Origin: Modestobacter sp. DSM 44400
Lineage (GTDB): Bacteria > Actinomycetota > Actinomycetes > Mycobacteriales > Geodermatophilaceae
Assembly (NCBI RefSeq): GCF_900107175.1
Contig: NZ_FNOZ01000038.1
Coordinates: 1-39,199 of the forward strand
Length of the DNA stretch: 39,199 nucleotides
Direction of reading: 5' to 3'
The notes beneath the pieces are model-generated. The model was not told where the DNA came from and did no database searches. It was given only the letters and a program-made list of their open reading frames with translations. Made by a program: the position numbers and the translations under genes. Positions 1 through 7,520 of this stretch are shown piece by piece (positions within the stretch are counted from its first letter, which is position 1; each line of letters starts with the position of its first letter).

Positions 1-291
1 CAGCCGCTGCAGATCGGTGAGAAGCGTCGGGTCGGTCTCGGTCAACGGCCGGCGCCCGCCCCCGGGGCGACGCACCCGATCGGTCACCGGCGCGCCGCCG
101 GTCAGCTCCGCCATCCCAGCGGTCACGGTCTCCGGGTGCAACCCGCTGGCGCGGGCCACCCGGGCGGTGCCGCCCCGGCCCAGCGAACGTGCCTCGGCCC
201 CCGCCAGCAGCCGACGCTGCCGCTCGTTCAGGTGCGGAAACACGCTGGCGAACTTCTCGGCCAGTGCCTCATCGGACACACCGGTGGTCAC
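1..291 (-). CDS. ISAzo13-family transposase, N-terminal part (runs off window)
   Basis: Read leftwards from a GTG at 291, this frame gives a 97-residue start of a transposase and continues past the window edge. It shows the family-typical stretch ERQRRLLAGAEARSLGRGG, followed by an HTH-like segment (ARVARASGLHPETVTAGMAEL) and RVRRPGGGRRPLTETDP. In the ISAzo13 family this N-terminal region precedes a DDE catalytic domain, which would lie outside the window. The frame is open further upstream, to an ATG at 375, but that extension reads into the interrupted neighbouring gene, so GTG 291 is preferred. Transposition is the expected role; whether the element is intact cannot be seen. Confidence in the family is good and in the exact start moderate. 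Confidence 0.78.
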   Translation of the reverse strand, partial: MTTGVSDEALAEKFASVFPHLNERQRRLLAGAEARSLGRGGTARVARASGLHPETVTAGMAELTGGAPVTDRVRRPGGGRRPLTETDPTLLTDLQRL

Positions 292-345
292 CTCACCAAG
301 CTTGACCCCCGAAGCCCAATCCTGGAGTTGATCCCTGCCGGGCCC
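1..345 (-). mobile_element. End of an ISAzo13-like insertion sequence
   Basis: The transposase start lies within about 60-80 bases of a gene fragment that begins abruptly, so one IS end must fall between about 300 and 371. I could not define a terminal inverted repeat because the other end is outside the window. The right boundary given is approximate. Confidence 0.5.
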
Positions 346-364
346 TAAGGTCCGCGACCAGCAG

Positions 365-583
365 ATGGGGCGCATGGTGACCCTCGGCTCCTGGGCGTAC
401 TGCAAGGTGGACGCCGACGTGGCTCCGATCGAGGTCGGGGATCCCCTGACGACGAGTCCGACGCGGGGCCACGCGCAGAAGGCGACCGACCGGGCCCGTT
501 CCCGCGGGGCGGTCATCGGCAAGGCCATGGCGCCGCTGGCCTCCGGCCGGGGAGTCGTCCCCGTCCTGGTGGGGCTGCAGTGA
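365..583 (+). pseudogene. C-terminal remnant of a phage-tail/eCIS-associated protein, truncated by the IS
   Basis: The last ~70 residues of a protein remain: LGSWAYCKVDAD, then VGDPLTTSPTRGHAQKATD and RGAVIGKAMAPLASGRG, ending PVLVGLQ. As far as I recall, this beta-rich C-terminal module (typically CKVDA...GDLLTTS.TPGHAMKA...GAVIGKAL..L..G.G.VPVLV.LQ) closes large proteins found beside phage-tail-like and S74 fibre genes. The frame is open only from 332, just after an in-frame stop, and no plausible start or ribosome site precedes the ATG at 365, so the 5' part has been lost to the IS. Its stop overlaps the GTG of the next gene (GTGA), so it was once the upstream member of this operon. The exact function is unknown. 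Confidence 0.6.
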
Positions 584-852
584 GCGCGGCGGGGGACGCC
601 GACGTGCACGCGCGGATGTCGGCGCGGCTGGCCGAGCTGCACGAGGAGCTGCGGCGGGGCGAGGTGCAGCTGCGCGAGCTCGTGCAGCGGGAGACGGCCC
701 TGCGGGAGTCGATGCTGCGGATCAGCGGCGCCGCCCAGGTGCTCGCGGAGCTGCTCGAGGACGCGGCGGCGCCCGACACCGCCGGGCCCGGGAACGGGGC
801 GACGGCGGGGAGCGGGGCGGCCGACGTCCCCCGGGTCCTCACGGTCACCTAA
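580..852 (+). CDS. Small coiled-coil protein of the tail-like operon
   Basis: A 90-residue protein with GTG start overlapping the stop of the upstream remnant. Residues ~8-65 are a charged, Leu-rich helix (ARLAELHEELRRGEVQLRELV and onward to AQVLAELLEDA) with heptad spacing, which suggests a coiled coil. The last 25 residues are Gly/Ala-rich and probably disordered. No signal peptide, membrane segment or catalytic motif is visible and I do not recognise a named family. Its place between a tail-type module and the S74 fibre gene suggests a structural or assembly role, for example oligomerising the fibre base; this is inference from context only. The fibre gene starts 33 bases downstream. Confidence 0.6.
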   Translation: MSAAGDADVHARMSARLAELHEELRRGEVQLRELVQRETALRESMLRISGAAQVLAELLEDAAAPDTAGPGNGATAGSGAADVPRVLTVT

Positions 853-885
853 CGATGTGCGTCCCGGTGCGGTGATGGAGGAGCG

Positions 886-2571
886 ATGAGCACGGACCTG
901 GTGCGGACCCAGTACTGGAACCTCAACGGCGTCAACCGCACGCCGATCAGCGGCTCGACGGACAGAGCCGAGTCGCGGACCGACATGGAGCGGCACCTGC
1001 TGGCGGCGGACGCCGCGCGCAACACCGCGCTCTGCACGCCGGGTGTCGCCGCAGGTCTGCAGGTCTCCGGCACCGTCGGCGCCGCCGGTGTCACCGTGGC
1101 CCCGGGGACGGCGCTCGACGGCGCCGGACGCGTGGTCGTCCTCGCTGCCGGGGGGAGGGCCGTCGTCGACCCGCTGGCCGAGCCGGGCAGCGTGCAGGAC
1201 ATCCCTACCGTCCAGGTGACCGCGGCCGGGGTCGTGCTCGAGACCACGGGCCTGCAGGGCGGCGACCACCTGGTCACGGTGACCTGGCGGGAGACCGAGG
1301 AGAAGGACGCCGGCCTGCTGGTGCTGCGCCAGACGCCGTGGCTCCGCGTCGTGAAGCCGGCCACCTTCCTCGACGACGGCCTCCAGCTCCCGCTGGCCTC
1401 GGTGACGTTGACCGGCGACGGTGAGGTCGCCGGGCTGGTGGCGGGCGCCCGCCGGCTGGTGGGCAGCCGGGTGGGACGGCTCGAGCTAGGGGTACCGGTC
1501 ACGGCTGCCGGGGTCTCGGCCGGGCAGTCCCCGGCGGTCGAGCTCGTGCCGCAGGAGGACGGTGGCGCCGACCTGAGGGTCCTGCCTGCCACGGGCCCGC
1601 CGCGCCAGGTCCTCTCGGTGTCCGGGAGCTCCGGCGACGTCCACCTGGGGGCGGCACTGAGCGTGACCGGGGACGTCACCGCGCGGCGCGACCTGACGGT
1701 CGTCGGCGGCGCCCTGATCACCGGGCCGCTGACCGTCAGCGGGCCAGGGGCGCCCACGCTGTCCGTGGACGGCGCGGTCGACCTGTCCTCGTCGATGACC
1801 ACGGCGGGCGCGGCCGACTTCTCCTCGACGGTGACCGTCCACGGGGCGCTGACGGCGACGACCCAGGCGGTCTTCCAGGGTCCCGTCCACGCAGCGTCCG
1901 CGCTACGGGTGGACGGACCGTTCACGGCCGGCGGCGGTGCTCTCGACGCCCTCGCGGTGCACGGCAACGCAGTGGTCGGCGCGGGTGCGAACGGCTCGCT
2001 CCGGGTGCGGCACGTGGACGGCAAACAGGCCGGTGCGGACGGGTTCGACGGTCTCTTCCTCAACTGGGACAGCGGCACGACCGTCCACGTCGGCGGCGGG
2101 CAGCCGGCCGACCTGGAGGTGACGGGCAAGGCCACCGTCGCAGGGCCGCTCGGGGTGCGGACCACCGCCCCCGCGTTCGACCTGCACGTCAACGGCACCG
2201 CGTGCGCCGTGACGTTCTGCAACCCCTCCGATGCTCGGCTGAAGGCGAGGATCACCGAGCTCGACGACGTCGCCGGACGGCTGGCCCGCGTCCGGGCGGT
2301 GAGCTTCACCCTCCGGCATGAGGGCCGGGATGCCGGAGGTGCGCGTCGCGCCGGGGTGCTCGCCCAGGACGTGCAGGACGTCTTCCCCGAACTCGTCCTG
2401 CCGATGGGGGAGGACGGCCTCCTGGCGGTGGACTACGCCGGACTGGCCGGCGTCCTCGTAGGTGCGGTGAACGAGCTGCATGCCACCACCCAGGCCCTGG
2501 GTCGCCGCCTGGAGGAGCTGGTGTGCGCGCCGGGGCCGGACACCGGAGGTCAGGATGCTCACCAGCTCTGA
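886..2571 (+). CDS. Tail-fibre-like protein with C-terminal Peptidase_S74 (intramolecular chaperone) domain
   Basis: 561 residues. The ATG is preceded by a strong ribosome site (GGAGGAG, 877-883). The N-terminal ~200 residues form a beta-rich head (GVTVAPGTALDGAGRVVVL). Residues ~245-440 are short Gly/Val/Thr repeats such as GDVTARRDLTVVGGALITG, typical of trimeric beta-helical fibres. The end, from residue ~440, is a Peptidase_S74 domain: Ser448 in SDARLK with Lys453 five residues on matches the Ser-Lys self-cleaving dyad known from phage endosialidases. GVLAQDVQDVFPELV and a final helix (YAGLAGVLVGAVNELHATT) follow. In known members this domain trimerises the fibre and then cuts itself off. 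The probable role is a receptor-binding or decorating fibre of a tail-like particle. Its 3' end overlaps the start of the Thr-Cys repeat gene by 17 bases. Confidence 0.85.
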   Translation: MSTDLVRTQYWNLNGVNRTPISGSTDRAESRTDMERHLLAADAARNTALCTPGVAAGLQVSGTVGAAGVTVAPGTALDGAGRVVVLAAGGRAVVDPLAEPGSVQDIPTVQVTAAGVVLETTGLQGGDHLVTVTWRETEEKDAGLLVLRQTPWLRVVKPATFLDDGLQLPLASVTLTGDGEVAGLVAGARRLVGSRVGRLELGVPVTAAGVSAGQSPAVELVPQEDGGADLRVLPATGPPRQVLSVSGSSGDVHLGAALSVTGDVTARRDLTVVGGALITGPLTVSGPGAPTLSVDGAVDLSSSMTTAGAADFSSTVTVHGALTATTQAVFQGPVHAASALRVDGPFTAGGGALDALAVHGNAVVGAGANGSLRVRHVDGKQAGADGFDGLFLNWDSGTTVHVGGGQPADLEVTGKATVAGPLGVRTTAPAFDLHVNGTACAVTFCNPSDARLKARITELDDVAGRLARVRAVSFTLRHEGRDAGGARRAGVLAQDVQDVFPELVLPMGEDGLLAVDYAGLAGVLVGAVNELHATTQALGRRLEELVCAPGPDTGGQDAHQL

Positions 2572-2962
2572 CGGTGCCGTGAGCGGCGCCGTCCGGCTCG
2601 AGGTGCTCGGTGACGCGGGGCCGGCCGACGACTTCGACCTGGACCTGCGATGGGGTGAGCTGACGTCCGGCGACGGGGTCGAGCTGTACCTGCCGACCGG
2701 GCGCGACGTCCCCGGGGAGACGTGCGACACGCACAACCCGACCTGCCCGGACACCTGCCATGCCACGTGCCCGGCGACCTGCGTCAACACCTGCCCCGAC
2801 ACGTGCCGGAACACCTGCGCAAACACCTGCCGGAACACCTGCGGGAACACCTGCCGCGTCACCTGCGCGAACACCTGCGCGCACACCTGTCGTGACGACT
2901 TCTGCCAGACCAACGCGCAGACCCACTGCTTCACCTGCCGCTCCGGCTGCCGCGAGCCATGA
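2555..2962 (+). CDS. Putative class I lanthipeptide precursor with tandem Thr-Cys tetrads
   Basis: 135 residues from ATG 2555, which lies inside the end of the S74 gene. A longer frame reaches back to 2480 but would overlap it more and adds Arg-rich sequence without leader features. Residues 1-56 have no Cys and contain DFDLDLRW (26-33), which matches the F-(N/D)-L-D box recognised by LanB in class I leaders (nisin: DFNLDL) and the actinobacterial FxLD lanthipeptides. Residues 57-132 hold 18 Cys. From Cys64 to Cys112 a Cys occurs at every fourth position, always preceded by Thr (13 x-x-T-C units: PDTC, HATC, VNTC, RNTC, ANTC and so on), followed by DDFC, THC, FTC and SGC. The gene is coupled to LanC (ATGA overlap) and then LanB, so it is the obvious substrate. 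At ~80 residues the core would be unusually long for a lantibiotic. A disulfide-rich structural protein is the alternative. Confidence 0.8.
   Translation: MLTSSDGAVSGAVRLEVLGDAGPADDFDLDLRWGELTSGDGVELYLPTGRDVPGETCDTHNPTCPDTCHATCPATCVNTCPDTCRNTCANTCRNTCGNTCRVTCANTCAHTCRDDFCQTNAQTHCFTCRSGCREP
2741..2890 (+). repeat. 12-bp tandem coding repeat for x-x-Thr-Cys units
   Basis: An ACCTGC or ACGTGC-type Thr-Cys codon pair recurs every 12 bases, 13 times without a break. The other two codons of each unit vary (Asn or Asp before Thr most often; Arg, Ala, Pro, Gly, Val or His first). The strict period with varied flanks suggests growth by tandem duplication under selection for Thr and Cys. Confidence 0.9.
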
Positions 2963-4314
2963 CCGCGACCACCGTGCCGGTTCGCGACGTGGGCGGCCCG
3001 CCCCACCCGGCGACCCGGGTCGCCGTCGAGATCGCTCGGCGCTGTGCGGACCCGAAGACGCTGGGCCGCGCGGTCGTCGCGCATGCCCGGCAGTCGCGGT
3101 ACGCCGCGCAGCTCCCGTGGCGCCCGGCGTCCCTGGCCCAGGGTCACGCCGGCACGGCGGTGCTCTGTGCCGAGCTGGACCGCAGGGAGCCAGGGGCGGG
3201 CTGGGACCGCCTCGGGCACCTGCACCTGCAGACCGCGGTGGGAGCGGCCGGACCGCACGACGTCTCGCTGTTCTCCGGGCTCGCCGGCGTCGGGTCAGCC
3301 GCGCTCCTCCTGGCCGCGGGTCGGCCGCGCTACGGCCGGCTTCTCGGGCAGGTGGACGCGGCCCTGGAGGAGCCGGTGCGGTCGGCGGCGGAACGGTTGA
3401 CCACGGTGCGGGGGTGCGCGGCCGGCGACCTCGACCTCGTGTCCGGGCTGACCGGTGTCGGCGCGTACCTGCTCACCCGACGGCTGTCACCGGGTGACGC
3501 AGCCGGCCGCTCCGGATCGGCGGCCGGCAGCCTCGAGGTCGTCCTCTCCGTCCTGGCGCGGCTGCTGTCGGCCGCGGACGACCCCCGCCCGTGGCACACG
3601 CCCGCCTCCCTCGCTGCCGGCAGCCTGCGGAAGGTCCACCCCTCGGGCCACCACAACTGCGGCCTGGCGCACGGCGTACCCGGACCGCTGGGGCTGCTGG
3701 CGCTGGCCATGACCGCGGGCCTGCCGGTGCCGGATGGAGAGCAGGCGCTGCAGAGCACGGCGGGCTGGCTGGTCGAGCACCGGCTCGACACCTCGGACGG
3801 CCCCGACTGGCCGGACGCCGTCCCGCTGGCGCCGGTCCTCGGCCCCGTTCCCGACCCGTGCTCGGCGGGCCGCGCCGCGTGGTGCTACGGCGCGCCCGGA
3901 GTGGCGCGGAGCCTGTGGCTGGCCGGCGCCGCGGCCGGTGAGCGGCGGTGGCAGCTGCTGGCCGGCCGGGCCGTCCGGGCGATCGCAGCACGTCCCCCCG
4001 ACCGCTGGCTGCTGTCCACGCCGACCTTCTGCCACGGCTCGGCCGGGCTGCTGCAGGTCCTCCACCGGTTCGCCGAGGACCTGCCGGATCCCGACGTGGC
4101 CGCCACGACGCGTTCGATGTCCGCCGAGCTGGCCGCGCGCTTCGACGCGGCCACCGTGCTGGGGGTCAGGAGCGTCGAGCCGGACGGCGTCCTCGTGGAC
4201 CATCCGGGCCTGCTCGACGGCGCCCCGGGGGTCGCGCTGGCGTTGCTCGGACCACGGCAGGACGACGTCGGCGCGGCCGGGCCGTCCTGGGACAGGGTGT
4301 TCCTGCTGTCATGA
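2959..4314 (+). CDS. LanC-like lanthionine cyclase
   Basis: 451 residues; ATG overlaps the precursor stop (ATGA) and its own stop overlaps the LanB start the same way. The Gly-rich repeats of the LanC alpha-toroid are visible in order: SLFSGLAGVG, LVSGLTGVGAYLL, NCGLAHGVPGPL, AWCYGAPGVARSL, TFCHGSAGLL and LLDGAPGVALALL. By comparison with NisC, the zinc ligands are Cys309 (WCYG) and Cys358-His359 (CHG). His238 (AHG) and Arg305, four residues before Cys309, correspond to the catalytic His212 and Arg280 of NisC. The enzyme is therefore probably active: it would add Cys thiols to dehydrated Ser/Thr to form (methyl)lanthionine rings. There is no fused kinase or lyase domain, so this is a stand-alone class I cyclase acting in the cytosol with the adjacent LanB. 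Confidence 0.92.
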   Translation: MTATTVPVRDVGGPPHPATRVAVEIARRCADPKTLGRAVVAHARQSRYAAQLPWRPASLAQGHAGTAVLCAELDRREPGAGWDRLGHLHLQTAVGAAGPHDVSLFSGLAGVGSAALLLAAGRPRYGRLLGQVDAALEEPVRSAAERLTTVRGCAAGDLDLVSGLTGVGAYLLTRRLSPGDAAGRSGSAAGSLEVVLSVLARLLSAADDPRPWHTPASLAAGSLRKVHPSGHHNCGLAHGVPGPLGLLALAMTAGLPVPDGEQALQSTAGWLVEHRLDTSDGPDWPDAVPLAPVLGPVPDPCSAGRAAWCYGAPGVARSLWLAGAAAGERRWQLLAGRAVRAIAARPPDRWLLSTPTFCHGSAGLLQVLHRFAEDLPDPDVAATTRSMSAELAARFDAATVLGVRSVEPDGVLVDHPGLLDGAPGVALALLGPRQDDVGAAGPSWDRVFLLS

Positions 4315-7300
4315 CCCGCAGCCCGGCGACCACTCCGCTGTACCGCCCGCTGGACGGTGTGGTGGTCCGCGCGCCGCTGCTGCCCGCGTCGGTCTTCGCG
4401 GCGTCCGGCGCGGAACTGGACCGGTGGGTCGCCGACCCGGAGTTCCGCTTCGCGGTCACGGTGGCATCGGCGGACCTGACCGCGGCCGTCGACCGCCCGA
4501 TGGGTGCCGCACCCGCCGCGCGGGCGGCGCTGCAGCGTTACCTCATCCGGGCGGCGACCCGGCCGACGCCGTTCGGTGGCTTCGCCGCCGTCGGCCTGGC
4601 CCGCTGGGCCGACTGCACCGACCTGGCCGTGGGTGCCGGTCGCCGGCGGACCCGGACCCGCCCGGACCTCGGCTGGCTGACCGGGCTCGCCCTGCAGCTG
4701 TCGGCCGATCCCGCGTTGCGCCCCCGGCTGCGGCTGTACGCCAACCGCTGCGTGTTCGAGCACGAGGGTCGATACCACCTCACCGATCCCGGTACCGGTG
4801 GCGTGCGGAACGGTCCCGACGTCTCGGTCCGGGCGACGCCGGTCGTCCGGCGCGTCCTGGCGCTGGCCCGCGCCCCGATCGGACGGGAGGAGCTGCGGCG
4901 TGCGGTCGCGACCTCCCACCCGGGGGCAGGGGACGGCAGGGCCGACGAGGTGCTGGACCTGCTGGCCGAGCGCCAGTTCCTGCTGCCGGAGGTGCTGCCC
5001 ACCCTGACCGGGGACCCGCTGGCCTGGGTCGGCGCGGCGGTCGAACGCGCGCTCGGCACCCCGCCGTCCCCGGCCGCGGCACCTCCCGACCCGGCCGGCG
5101 CGTGGTGCACCCGCCTGCGGGCGGTCGCCGATGAATGTCATCGGGTGGACACCGCCGAGCCAGCCGAGGCAGCGGCTGCCCTCACCGGGTTGTCCCGGCG
5201 GCTGGCGACCGTCGCGGACGACGGCCCACGCCCACCGGACCAGGAACCGGACCCCGAGGCCGGCGCGCACCTGCAGGTCGACTCGGCGCTCACCTTCGAC
5301 GGGTCGGGGCTGGCCCGGTCCGTCGCCGTGGACGCCGCCACCGCCGTGGACCTGCTGTTCCGGCTGCACCCCGATCCGCTGGCGGACCCGCTGGCCGGCT
5401 ACCGGTCGGCGTTCCACCAGCGGTACGGCGAGCGCCGGGTCGGCCTGCTGGAGCTGCTCGACCCCCGGTTCGGCCTCGGGCCGCCGAGCGGGTACGTGGG
5501 CGCGGCCGGGGACCACGGCCGTTCCGGGGAGCGGACGGCTGCCCTGCAGGAGCTCGTCGCGGAGTCGATCCGGACCGGGTGCGCCGGGGTCGAGCTCGAC
5601 GACGCGCTCGTCGATCGGTTGTCCATGTGGACCCCGGCTCCCGCGGCCCTGCCGCCGTCCGTGGAGCTCAGCGCCTTCCTGGCGGCGAGCAGCCGTCGGG
5701 CTCTCGACCTCGGTCGCTATCTTCTGGTCGTCGGGCCCAATCTCGGCGCCCAGGCGGCCGGGCGCGGCCTGGGGCGGTTCGCCGACCTGCTCGGCCCGTG
5801 CGCCACGGGGCTCCTGACCGCCGCCGCGGACGCCGAGCAGGCGGTGACCGGGGCGGCGGGACCGACCGCCCCGGTCGTGGCGGAGCTGGTGTACCGGCCG
5901 CTGCGGGCCCGGTCGGCGAACGTGGCCGTGCGCCCCGTGGTGCGGTGCCACGAGCTCCCGGTCGGCGTCGCGCCGACCCTCCCGCCCGACCGGGTGGTCG
6001 GGGTGGACGAGGTGTCGGTCGCCGTCCAGGACGGGCGATTCCGGCTGTGGTGGGACCGCGAGGACCGGCCGCTGGTCCTCGCGGAGGGCCACATGCTCAA
6101 CCCCGCCGGAGCGCCACCCCTGTGCCGGTCCATGCTCGAGCTGTCCGGCGACGGGACGACCTGGCTGTCCCCGTTCGACTGGGGACCACTGGCCGGGATG
6201 CCGTTCCTGCCCCGCGTCCGCCGCGGACGCGTGGTGCTCTCCCCGGCCCAGTGGCGGCTCGGGCCCCCGACCGCCGGGGCTGCCGGGACGACGTCATCGG
6301 AGCCGTCCGCGTGGATCGAGCACTGGCGGGAGCGGTGGCACGTACCGCGGCTGGTCCATCTCACCAGCGCCGACAACCGGCTGCTGCTCGACCTCGACGA
6401 CCCCGGGCACCGGGCGCACCTGGTCGCCGCGGTCCGCGCTGCCGGTCGCCGTCCGGTGTACCTGCAGGAGGGGCTGCCCGCCCCCGAGGACGCCTGGCTC
6501 CCCGGCCCCCGGGGCCGGCACGTCGTCGAGCTGGTGGTGCCGCTGGTCCGCACAGCGGCGCGCCCGGGCCCCCCGTCACCTCCGGTGCCCTCAGCGATCC
6601 GGCACCCGGCCGGCGCGCGGCGTCGCCCGCCCGGGTCGGAGTGGCTCTACCTGGTCCTGGAGGGACCGCGCCGGACGGAGGACGCCCTGCTGACCGGGCC
6701 CCTCGGCGCTCTCGCGCAGGGCCTCGTCGACCGGGGGGACGCCGACGGCTGGTTCTTCGTCCGCTACGCAGATCCCGCGCCCCAGCTGCGACTGCGCCTG
6801 CACGGCCAGGGGGAGGCGCTCGTCGACCGAGCACTGCCGGAGCTGACGCGGTGGGCCGTGACGGCCATCGGCTCCGGTGTGCGCACGCGGCTGACGGTGG
6901 AGCCGTACGACCGCGAGCTCGAGAGGTACGGCGGGCCGGAGACCACGGCGATCTGCGAGCGTCTCGCGTGCGCCGACAGCACCGCCGTCCGGGGGCTGCT
7001 CACGGTGCTCGCCGGCCCGGCGCCCGCAGCGCCCGACCCGTTGGAACTCGCGTTGGTGTCCTTCGCCGACCTGCTGGGCTGTCTGACCGGCGCGAACGCC
7101 GCCGCGGCAACCCGCTGGGCCAGAGAGCTGGCGGCCGGCACGAGCGCGGCCGGACCGCTGTTCCGGCGCGGGAAGGACCGGCTGCGCGCCCTGCTCGGGG
7201 CCGTCGACGACGGCGCCTGGGCGGTGGCGGGAGAGCCGTGGGACCGCATCGGTGCCTCGGTGGGCACGGTCCTCACCCGGCGACGGGAGTCGGCGCGGCC

Positions 7301-7520
7301 GCTCGTCACGGCGCTGGCGGGGTGCGCAGCCGGCGGCAGCGGAACGCGGTCCGTCGAGCAGATGGCCGGTGACGTCCTGCACCTGCACGCCAACCGGCTC
7401 GGGCTGGACCGATCGCAGGAGCAGTGCGTCCTGGGACTGCTCGACCGCACGCTGCGCTCGCTGACCGCCTTCCCGCGGCCGGCCACCGCGGGCACGGAGC
7501 AGCCGGGAGGTCCGCCATGA
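4311..7520 (+). CDS. LanB-type lantibiotic dehydratase (tRNA-Glu dependent class), full length
   Basis: 1069 residues, similar in size to NisB. The start ATG 4311 forms an ATGA overlap with LanC; an in-frame extension to 3948 would run through the LanC gene and is rejected. The N-terminal glutamylation domain shows RYLIRAATRPTPFGGFAAV (residues ~75-93), the family signature. From ~776 the C-terminal elimination domain (SpaB_C, thiopeptide-type) begins with EWLYLVLEG and continues with FFVRYADPAPQLRLRL, YDRELERYGG and LHLHANRLGL. The last contains a His where NisB has His961. The usual HLRLR is QLRLR here. In characterised members, Ser/Thr are glutamylated from Glu-tRNA and then eliminated to Dha/Dhb. 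The expected substrate is the Thr-rich repeat protein at 2555-2962. Both activities appear to be in one chain, unlike split thiopeptide LanBs. Confidence 0.92.
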   Translation: MTRSPATTPLYRPLDGVVVRAPLLPASVFAASGAELDRWVADPEFRFAVTVASADLTAAVDRPMGAAPAARAALQRYLIRAATRPTPFGGFAAVGLARWADCTDLAVGAGRRRTRTRPDLGWLTGLALQLSADPALRPRLRLYANRCVFEHEGRYHLTDPGTGGVRNGPDVSVRATPVVRRVLALARAPIGREELRRAVATSHPGAGDGRADEVLDLLAERQFLLPEVLPTLTGDPLAWVGAAVERALGTPPSPAAAPPDPAGAWCTRLRAVADECHRVDTAEPAEAAAALTGLSRRLATVADDGPRPPDQEPDPEAGAHLQVDSALTFDGSGLARSVAVDAATAVDLLFRLHPDPLADPLAGYRSAFHQRYGERRVGLLELLDPRFGLGPPSGYVGAAGDHGRSGERTAALQELVAESIRTGCAGVELDDALVDRLSMWTPAPAALPPSVELSAFLAASSRRALDLGRYLLVVGPNLGAQAAGRGLGRFADLLGPCATGLLTAAADAEQAVTGAAGPTAPVVAELVYRPLRARSANVAVRPVVRCHELPVGVAPTLPPDRVVGVDEVSVAVQDGRFRLWWDREDRPLVLAEGHMLNPAGAPPLCRSMLELSGDGTTWLSPFDWGPLAGMPFLPRVRRGRVVLSPAQWRLGPPTAGAAGTTSSEPSAWIEHWRERWHVPRLVHLTSADNRLLLDLDDPGHRAHLVAAVRAAGRRPVYLQEGLPAPEDAWLPGPRGRHVVELVVPLVRTAARPGPPSPPVPSAIRHPAGARRRPPGSEWLYLVLEGPRRTEDALLTGPLGALAQGLVDRGDADGWFFVRYADPAPQLRLRLHGQGEALVDRALPELTRWAVTAIGSGVRTRLTVEPYDRELERYGGPETTAICERLACADSTAVRGLLTVLAGPAPAAPDPLELALVSFADLLGCLTGANAAAATRWARELAAGTSAAGPLFRRGKDRLRALLGAVDDGAWAVAGEPWDRIGASVGTVLTRRRESARPLVTALAGCAAGGSGTRSVEQMAGDVLHLHANRLGLDRSQEQCVLGLLDRTLRSLTAFPRPATAGTEQPGGPP

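Noticed and set aside
2741..2890. CRISPR-like array of 12-bp repeats
   Set aside because: The unit is a multiple of three, coding and without spacers of constant length; it is a protein repeat.
1903..3258. 451-codon minus-strand frame with repeated QVFAQVFRQV
   Set aside because: It is the mirror of the Thr-Cys repeats and the S74/LanC genes; the periodicity comes from the opposite strand and no start signal or domain is present.
3885..6092. 735-codon minus-strand frame opposite LanB
   Set aside because: Arg/Gly/Pro-rich composition typical of antisense frames in high-GC DNA; LanB and LanC on the plus strand explain the sequence.
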